Below are positions 1-5,414 of a stretch of 6,635 nucleotides of DNA, piece by piece; the first letter of the stretch is position 1; the number at the start of each line of letters is the position of its first letter. Source of the stretch: JBGPHT01 sp041484525 (GTDB lineage: Bacteria; Acidobacteriota; Terriglobia; Bryobacterales; Bryobacteraceae); the NCBI GenBank assembly GCA_041484525.1, contig JBGPHT010000254.1, positions 1-6,635 of the forward strand, written 5' to 3'. Below the pieces are notes generated by a model. The model made no database searches. It had not been told where the DNA came from and saw only the letters and a list, made by a program, of their open reading frames with translations. Both the position numbers and the translations under genes were made by a program.

Positions 1-788
1 AGAATCTCATCCCGTTCTTCCGGCGCGGCCTGCGCTCCGCCATCAGTCGCAATCATATGCAGCGGATGCTCCTCCAGTTGAATTCTGTGGAAGCGGGAAC
101 TCGATGCGTTGAGGATCCGCAGCCGCAGCCAGCCATCGCGCTGAATGGGAAGGGCGGGGTTGATCTCGCCGTTGGCAGTGACCAGGCCGCCCTCGCGGCC
201 CATCATTCGTTCCATCATGTTGGGTTCGAGCGGATCGCCGCGGCTGCTGAGGCTGAAATCCTGCAAGACAAGCACGGCCTCCGGTGCAGAGGCGATTTCG
301 GGGATCTGGTCCAGTTCACCGCGAACGATGAAGACTCCGGCCAAACCGCGCGAAACCTGACGCGCGACGGATTCATGCACGTGAGGGTGATACCAGAACG
401 TGCCACCGTGATGGTTCATAGGGAGGTTGAATTCGTAGGTGAGCGACTCGCCCGCAGGGATGCGAAGCATCACGTTGTCGGCATGGCCCGAAGGGGAGAC
501 ATGCAGGCCGTGATAGTGGATGTTCGTCGGTTCGGCAAGCCCATTGCGGAATCGCACGCGCACATGGTCGCCTGGACGGGCCTCAATCAGGGGCCCAGGG
601 ACTTGCCCGTTATAGCCGTAGAGATAAGCCGTCCGGCCGGCAACGCGCATCCAGCCTTGCCGGGCTTCGAGATTGACGTCCACCACTTGGGGGGTCGAGG
701 AAAGTTCGCGGAGCGCAAAAGGCAGGCTGAGGCTAGCCTTCAGGAAAGTGCGGCGATGAATGCTGGCCACCTTGATCATCGGTTTCAT
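1..788 (-). CDS. Multicopper oxidase, N-terminal 262 residues (C-terminus cut by window edge)
   Basis: A periplasmic copper enzyme that, in this family, oxidises substrates such as phenols or Cu(I) while reducing oxygen to water at a trinuclear copper site. Seen: a first cupredoxin domain at about residues 35-157, with VPGPLIEARPGD at 63-74. The first type 2/3 copper ligand pair is in HYHGLHV (H91, H93) and the second in WYHPHVH (H134, H136), the same arrangement as in CueO. A second cupredoxin domain starts near 170 and includes HMIATDGG at 244-251. The remaining ligand motifs would lie beyond base 1. The N-terminus has HRRTFLK (11-17), a twin-arginine-like motif, but the hydrophobic stretch after it is short. 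A Met cluster (M191, M192, M195, M196) lies in domain 2. ATG at 788 is chosen because GAGGAA sits 6 nt upstream; M4 is a weaker alternative. It follows the pump operon after 68 nt on the same strand. The family is certain, but whether it is a cuprous oxidase, laccase or other type cannot be told from half the protein. Confidence 0.93.
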   Translation of the reverse strand, partial: MKPMIKVASIHRRTFLKASLSLPFALRELSSTPQVVDVNLEARQGWMRVAGRTAYLYGYNGQVPGPLIEARPGDHVRVRFRNGLAEPTNIHYHGLHVSPSGHADNVMLRIPAGESLTYEFNLPMNHHGGTFWYHPHVHESVARQVSRGLAGVFIVRGELDQIPEIASAPEAVLVLQDFSLSSRGDPLEPNMMERMMGREGGLVTANGEINPALPIQRDGWLRLRILNASSSRFHRIQLEEHPLHMIATDGGAQAAPEERDEI

Positions 789-856
789 AGGTACTTCCTC
801 ATCTTTCTGAAGAGCAACTCTTGGTCCAATCGCGAGCGCCCGCCCGCGCCCGCTTA
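789..856 (-). other. 68-nt spacer between the DUF2892 gene and the oxidase gene
   Basis: The only real intergenic gap in the window. It follows a tandem stop (TGATAA on the minus strand, 859-854). It contains an 8-nt direct repeat (836-843 and 846-853), a short inverted repeat with 5-bp arms (810-814 and 818-822), a 9-nt palindrome-like TTGGTCCAA (821-829) and the oxidase ribosome binding site. No T-run follows any of the stems, so no intrinsic terminator is supported, and no good promoter was seen. Read-through into the oxidase is the simplest interpretation. Confidence 0.6.
795..800 (-). promoter_or_regulatory. Ribosome binding site of the multicopper oxidase
   Basis: GAGGAA on the minus strand ends 6 nt before the ATG at 788. 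It supports that start over the in-frame ATG three codons later, and shows that the oxidase can be translated independently of the upstream gene. Confidence 0.65.
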
Positions 857-1096
857 TCACCTCCGGTTAGGAGCAAGGTGCGTCATTTCACTTAGGTCCG
901 GCGGCTTGGAGTCCCTGGCCCCCAACTTGCGAAGAATCGTCATCATGGGACACAAGTTCGTAAACGCAGACTGGAACAGATTGAGCCCAACGAATCCGGT
1001 AAACAGATACCAATAGGGGTTGACCCAGTAGCCGAGCGCGAGGCTCAACATCACAAACGCGCCGGCAATCATGCGTAAATAGCGATCTACGGTCAT
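857..1096 (-). CDS. Small DUF2892 (YgaP-like transmembrane domain) membrane protein
   Basis: A 79-residue inner-membrane protein of unknown function. Seen: two hydrophobic segments at about residues 7-24 and 28-46 separated by a short N-P turn (N26-P27), then a single cysteine in a Cys-Pro pair (C49-P50) in NLCPMMTILRKLG, and a hydrophilic tail from about 60 to 79. This layout, with an N-terminal charged segment, a glycine in each helix and CP just after helix 2, is that of DUF2892, the transmembrane part of the E. coli rhodanese YgaP; here it stands alone without a rhodanese domain. Its ATG overlaps the stop of the pump gene by 4 nt (ATGA), with AAGGAG 9 nt upstream, so it is translated right after the pump. 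That coupling suggests a pump accessory role, which is inference. A sulfur- or thiol-related role is the other possibility, because DUF2892 is often found fused to or beside rhodaneses. It ends in a tandem stop, TGA TAA. Confidence 0.85.
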   Translation of the reverse strand: MTVDRYLRMIAGAFVMLSLALGYWVNPYWYLFTGFVGLNLFQSAFTNLCPMMTILRKLGARDSKPPDLSEMTHLAPNRR

Positions 1097-4000
1097 ACGA
1101 GTTTTCTCCTTCGTTGATTGAACAGATAAAACAGAACAGGAACAGTCATGCGCGAAAGCAGGAGAGAAGCAATCTCGCCGGCCATCAACGCAATCGCCAG
1201 GCCTTGGAAAATGGGATCGAACAGGATCACAGATGATCCGACAACCACGGCTGCGGCCGTCAGCATCATCGGACGGAAGCGCACGGCTCCCGCATCGATC
1301 ACGGCTTGGGCTATCGGCATGCCTTCGCGCAAGCGCAGTTCGATGAAGTCCACCAGGATGATCGAGTTCCGCACCACGATACCCGCTCCGGCAATGAAGC
1401 CGATCATCGAGGTCGCGGTGAAGAACGCGTGCAGCAAGCCATGCGCCGGCAGGATGCCAACCAGGGAAAATGGGATCGCCGCCATGATGATCAACGGTGT
1501 CAGGAAGGATTGGAACCAGCCCACGACAAGACCGTAGATCAGGATCAGGACGGCGGCAAAGGCGATGCCAAGGTCGCGGAAGACTTCATAGGTGATGTGC
1601 CATTCGCCGTCCCACTTCATCGAGTTACGATCAGGATCTGAGGGAAGCGCCGCCATGTGCTGCTCGATGACATATCCTTCCGGGATCTTGATCTTGTCGA
1701 TCTCCGGCCCGAGCTTGAGGACTGCATAGACCGGGCTTTCGATCTCTCCCGCGATGTCGGCCGTGACATAGGTCACCGGCAATAGGTTCTTGTGATAGAT
1801 GCTCTTGTCTTCGACTACTGTTTCGGCGTGCACCAGTTCGCTTAGAGAGACGGTTCGCCCGTTGCGGCCAGCGATCCTAAGGCCCTGAATACGCTCCAAG
1901 TCGGAGCGAGTCGCGCGATCCAGCCGCACGGTCAGGGAGACATCTTCCTTCTCTGCGTCCTGATGCAATAGCCCCGCTTGATAACCGCCGGAGGCCACCT
2001 GCATCGCACGGGCGATATCGTCTTCTGAAATGCCGTTGAGGGCGGCCTTCTCCTCGTCCACTAGCAGGCGGTACTTCGTTTGATCGTCTTCCACGTACCA
2101 ATCGACGTCCACGACGCCTTTGGTCTGCTTGAACAGATCCCGCATCTGCCGCGCCAGCGCAATCCGCCCCTCCATAGCGGGGCCGTAGACCTCCGCGACC
2201 AGCGTTTCAAGCACGGGTGGTCCGGGCGGCACTTCCGCCACCTTGATGCGGGCACCATAGCGCTCGGCGATAGGCACGAGGCGCAGGCGCACCTGCTTAG
2301 CGATCTCGTGACTTTGCAGATCGCGCGCGCCCTTCGGCAGGAGATTCACCTGGATGTCGGCCACATTAGGTCCGCGGCGCATGTAGTAGTGGCGGACCAG
2401 ACCATTGAAATTGTAAGGCGAAGCCGTTCCTGCGTAAGTTTGGATGTTCACCACTTCGAGCTGCTTCTGCGTTTCCTCGCCAAGCAACTGCACTACCCGC
2501 GCCGTTTGCTCCAGCGTGGTCCCGTTCGGCATGTCGACAATCACCTGAAACTCGCTTTTGTTATCGAACGGCAGCATCTTGACCTTGACAAAGCCGGTGT
2601 AGAACAGCGCGCACGAGGCCAGCAGCAGGACCACAACGCCACCGACGAAGCTCCACCGGAACAGAGGCCGGTGCAGGAGATTTCCCATGACCCGCCGGTA
2701 GAGCCGCGTCACGAAGGCCTCCCGTTCGCCAGCGTGGTGCATGCCACCGGACTTGAGAATTCGTACGGCGGCCCACGGCGTCACGATGAAGGCGACCAAC
2801 AAGGAAAAGAGCATGGCCGCGCTGGCGCCGATCGGAATGGGCCGCATGTAGGGCCCCATCAGACCACCGACGAAAGCCATCGGGAGGATCGCCGCTACAA
2901 CCGCAAGCGTGGCCAGAATGGTCGGATTGCCAACTTCGTCTACTGCCTCGACTGCTACTTCGAACGGTGGCCTCGCCTGGTTATCCGGCATTCGCCAGTG
3001 CCGCACGATGTTTTCCACCACCACGATGGCGTCATCCACCAGGATGCCTATGGAGAAGATCAGTGCGAAGAGAGTAATGCGGTTGAGAGTATAGCCGTAG
3101 AGATAGAAGACTGTGAGAGTCAACGCCAGGGTCACGGGAATCGCGGTGAATACGATGAGCGACTCACGCAGCCCCAACGTGATTGCTATCAGGACACTCA
3201 CTGAAATCACGGCAATCAGCATGTGGTACAGCAGTTCGTTGGATTTTTCCTTGGCTGTGTCGCCGTAGTTTCGCGTGACGGTCATTTCGACATCCGAGGG
3301 AATGACGCTGCCACGCAGCCGCTCCAGACGGCTCAGGACGTTTTCTGCAACGGTGACGGCGTTCGTGCCCTTGCGCTTGGACACCGCAATGGTCACGGCG
3401 GGGAGGAATCCCTTGCCGTCGGAGTAGCGCACGTATTCTGAAGGTTCTTCGCCGCCGTCGCTCACCTCGGCGACGTCGCGCACCAGGATCGTCTTGTCGT
3501 TGGCGACTCCGGCGACCACGTTGCGAACGTCCTCGGGCGTCCGCAGGAACTCGCCGGTCTCCAGGAGAAACTGCTGGTTGCCGCTCGCGAATTGGCCCGA
3601 AGGGAGGCGGCGATTGGAGAGACCCAGCGCGCCCACCACCTGCAGGGGTGATAGATTGTATGCGGCCAGGCGGGCCTGATTCAAGGCAATACGGATCTCA
3701 CGGCGTTGCCCACCGATCAGAGCCACAGATGACACGTCAGGCGTCTGTTTGATCGCGTCATCCACTTGCGCCGCGATGCGCCGTAGCTCGAAATCGCCAT
3801 AACGCTTGCTTGAAAACGTCAGCGCCAGAATAGGTACGTCGTCAATCGATCGGGGTTTTACGAGCGGCTGAGAGGCGCCCGGGGGGATCAGGTCCAGATT
3901 GGCGGCCAGCTTCTGATTCAGCCGCACAATGCTCTTCTCTTCGTCTTGGCCGACCAAGAAACGCACGATGGCCGTGGACATGCCGGGGCTAGAGGTCGAG

Positions 4001-4269
4001 TAGATATACTCCACTCCCGGGATTTCCCACAGCAGTTTCTCCATCGGCTTGGTGACGCGTTCCTCTACCTCGCGCGCCGATGCGCCCGGCATGTGGACAA
4101 ACACGTCCACCATCGGCACGATGATCTGCGGTTCTTCCTCGCGGGGTAGTTTCCAAACTGCGAACGCTCCCAATAGCAACGAACCGGCGATCACCAGAGG
4201 CGTCAGTTTGGAGTCGATCCAAGCGTGCGCGAACCTCCCAGCCGGACCGAGCTTGCGGTCCACCTTCAC
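1093..4269 (-). CDS. RND efflux pump inner-membrane permease (AcrB-type proton relay)
   Basis: Proton-driven inner-membrane exporter, the engine of a tripartite pump working with the adaptor and channel encoded just upstream. Complete at 1058 residues, close to AcrB (1049). Seen: TM1 at about 22-40; first periplasmic porter region to about 340; TM2-TM6 between about 345 and 503; TM7 near 539-560; second periplasmic region to about 895; TM8-TM12 from about 898 to 1050. TM4 holds GILVDDAIVVVEN with D412-D413, equivalent to AcrB D407-D408. TM10 holds GIVVRNSIILVDF, where R967 stands at the place of AcrB K940. RFRPMMLTA is at 997-1005. PREEEPQI (42-49) and PPGPPVLETL (681-690) look like hallmarks of one RND subgroup. 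The start is GTG at 4269, overlapping the adaptor stop (GTGA), with TTGAGG 7 nt upstream. The DD pair argues for a HAE-type rather than CusA/CzcA-type pump; the substrate cannot be read from the sequence. Confidence 0.96.
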   Translation of the reverse strand: MKVDRKLGPAGRFAHAWIDSKLTPLVIAGSLLLGAFAVWKLPREEEPQIIVPMVDVFVHMPGASAREVEERVTKPMEKLLWEIPGVEYIYSTSSPGMSTAIVRFLVGQDEEKSIVRLNQKLAANLDLIPPGASQPLVKPRSIDDVPILALTFSSKRYGDFELRRIAAQVDDAIKQTPDVSSVALIGGQRREIRIALNQARLAAYNLSPLQVVGALGLSNRRLPSGQFASGNQQFLLETGEFLRTPEDVRNVVAGVANDKTILVRDVAEVSDGGEEPSEYVRYSDGKGFLPAVTIAVSKRKGTNAVTVAENVLSRLERLRGSVIPSDVEMTVTRNYGDTAKEKSNELLYHMLIAVISVSVLIAITLGLRESLIVFTAIPVTLALTLTVFYLYGYTLNRITLFALIFSIGILVDDAIVVVENIVRHWRMPDNQARPPFEVAVEAVDEVGNPTILATLAVVAAILPMAFVGGLMGPYMRPIPIGASAAMLFSLLVAFIVTPWAAVRILKSGGMHHAGEREAFVTRLYRRVMGNLLHRPLFRWSFVGGVVVLLLASCALFYTGFVKVKMLPFDNKSEFQVIVDMPNGTTLEQTARVVQLLGEETQKQLEVVNIQTYAGTASPYNFNGLVRHYYMRRGPNVADIQVNLLPKGARDLQSHEIAKQVRLRLVPIAERYGARIKVAEVPPGPPVLETLVAEVYGPAMEGRIALARQMRDLFKQTKGVVDVDWYVEDDQTKYRLLVDEEKAALNGISEDDIARAMQVASGGYQAGLLHQDAEKEDVSLTVRLDRATRSDLERIQGLRIAGRNGRTVSLSELVHAETVVEDKSIYHKNLLPVTYVTADIAGEIESPVYAVLKLGPEIDKIKIPEGYVIEQHMAALPSDPDRNSMKWDGEWHITYEVFRDLGIAFAAVLILIYGLVVGWFQSFLTPLIIMAAIPFSLVGILPAHGLLHAFFTATSMIGFIAGAGIVVRNSIILVDFIELRLREGMPIAQAVIDAGAVRFRPMMLTAAAVVVGSSVILFDPIFQGLAIALMAGEIASLLLSRMTVPVLFYLFNQRRRKLV
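1106..1111 (-). promoter_or_regulatory. Ribosome binding site of the DUF2892 gene
   Basis: AAGGAG on the minus strand lies inside the 3' end of the pump gene, 9 nt before the ATG at 1096. It is the closest match to the consensus Shine-Dalgarno sequence in the window. Confidence 0.65.
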
Positions 4270-5414
4270 GGCCGGACCTCAACTTTGGCTCCGTCTGAAA
4301 GGTCCCGTGGCACCGGAAAGATCAGGTTGTCTCCCATCGTCAGACCGGAAAGTACTTCCACTTGGTCTTTGTTCCTCTGTCCGGTGGTGATCAGACGTGT
4401 GTGCGCGACGCCGTTTTCCGCCACCAGGACCGATTGCAGTTGACCGCGCTCCGTCACGGCGGCTGCGGGAATCGCAAGAGGCGAGCGGCTGCCGAGTTGA
4501 AACATTGCGCGTCCGAATGCGCCCGAGCGAAGGGCCGGCGCCGAGGGCAAATCAATCTTGACGATATAGGAACGCGACGCGGCGTCCACTGCCGGTACAA
4601 TTTCCGAAACCCGCGCGTCGAGCGTGCGATTCATCCCGTCCAAGGACACCGACACCGGTTGGCCCACTCGGATTTCCGAAAGGCGGGATTCCTCGACGGA
4701 CGCCTCCAGGCGGTAGGCACCCTCGCGCTCTATGGTCAACAGTGGCGCGCCGGGTAGGGCTAGTGTTCCCGGATCAGCCGATTTCGCGGTGACGACGCCC
4801 GCAAATGGCGCCGTGATTTCTGCATAACTACGGGTAACCTCCGTGGCTCGGACTTCCTGCTGAACCCGAGCGGCCTGTGCGTCCAATTGCGCGCGTTTGG
4901 CTCGCGCCATCTCGTGGGCCGCTTGCGCCGCCTTAAGCTTGGCGGACGCCTCGTCAAACTCCTGGTTCGAGATCGACTTCTTGTTCCATAGATCCTGCAT
5001 GCGGTTGAACGTGGTCTGTGCGAGATCGAGATTTGCCTTAGCTCCTGCCACTGCGCTATCGGCTTCCGGTACGGAACTCCGGACCTCTTCGAGCGCCGCT
5101 TCCGCCCGCCGGGAGTTGACATCGAGATCTCGTGCATCCAAGGTGACCAAAAGTTGCCCTTCTCGCACGCGGTCGCCTGTCTGCACTTTGACCTCGCGCA
5201 CGTATCCCATTAGCTTTGCCGCGATGATCGCGGACGTGCGGGCGCGCACCGTGCCAGTAGCCTCGTAAATAGAAGGCCACTGCACTTGCTTTGCAGTAAC
5301 CGTCTGTACGGAGACGGGCGGCGCTGACCCGGCTGGGTTCGCTTCACGAGGGCGTTCGCTGCATCCGGCAAGCCAGAGCGCAGACGGAATCAACCACAAG
5401 GCCTTGTTCTTCAT
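4266..5414 (-). CDS. RND periplasmic adaptor (membrane fusion protein) lipoprotein
   Basis: Periplasmic adaptor that links the inner-membrane pump to the outer-membrane channel. At 382 residues it is of ordinary length for the HlyD/AcrA-type family. Seen: signal peptide with lipobox L15-A16-G17-C18, so it should be cleaved and lipidated at C18. The first half of the lipoyl domain is at about 64-97 (GYVREVKVQTGDRVREGQ). An Ala/Gln/Glu-rich alpha-helical hairpin runs from about 98 to 192. The second lipoyl half is at about 197-230 (AEITAPFAGVVTAKSADPGT). A beta-barrel region follows to about 308 and a membrane-proximal domain to 382. The ATG overlaps the stop of the channel gene (ATGA), with GAGGGG 5 nt upstream. 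The N-terminal segment after C18 has no Met or His cluster like that of the copper adaptor CusB, so the adaptor itself offers no support for a metal substrate. Confidence 0.96.
   Translation of the reverse strand: MKNKALWLIPSALWLAGCSERPREANPAGSAPPVSVQTVTAKQVQWPSIYEATGTVRARTSAIIAAKLMGYVREVKVQTGDRVREGQLLVTLDARDLDVNSRRAEAALEEVRSSVPEADSAVAGAKANLDLAQTTFNRMQDLWNKKSISNQEFDEASAKLKAAQAAHEMARAKRAQLDAQAARVQQEVRATEVTRSYAEITAPFAGVVTAKSADPGTLALPGAPLLTIEREGAYRLEASVEESRLSEIRVGQPVSVSLDGMNRTLDARVSEIVPAVDAASRSYIVKIDLPSAPALRSGAFGRAMFQLGSRSPLAIPAAAVTERGQLQSVLVAENGVAHTRLITTGQRNKDQVEVLSGLTMGDNLIFPVPRDLSDGAKVEVRP
4277..4282 (-). promoter_or_regulatory. Ribosome binding site deciding the GTG start of the pump gene
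   Basis: TTGAGG on the minus strand ends 7 nt before GTG at 4269. There is no ATG nearby in frame. The GTG two codons later (V3) is the only close competitor, but would be 13 nt from the site. Confidence 0.55.

Noticed and set aside
810..822. Possible intrinsic terminator (AAGAG-TTG-CTCTT stem)
   Set aside because: The stem has only 5 base pairs, is not G+C-rich and is not followed by a T-run on the minus strand.
795..829. Possible promoter for the oxidase (TTGGAC, 17 nt, AAAGAT on the minus strand)
   Set aside because: Each box matches only about half of the sigma-70 consensus, and the implied transcription start would fall in the ribosome binding site.
836..853. Possible G-quadruplex on the minus strand
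   Set aside because: Only three runs of three G are present, so a four-run quadruplex is not complete.
57..1016. A 319-codon plus-strand open frame
   Set aside because: It runs antisense across the oxidase and the DUF2892 gene, whose motifs are unmistakable. Its translation has no recognisable domain and shows the His/Arg/Gly-rich composition expected from the reverse of a G+C-rich gene.
2080..3204. A 374-codon plus-strand open frame
   Set aside because: It lies wholly antisense within the RND pump gene. The translation is rich in His, Gln, Arg and Asp without hydrophobic core patterns, typical of a shadow frame.
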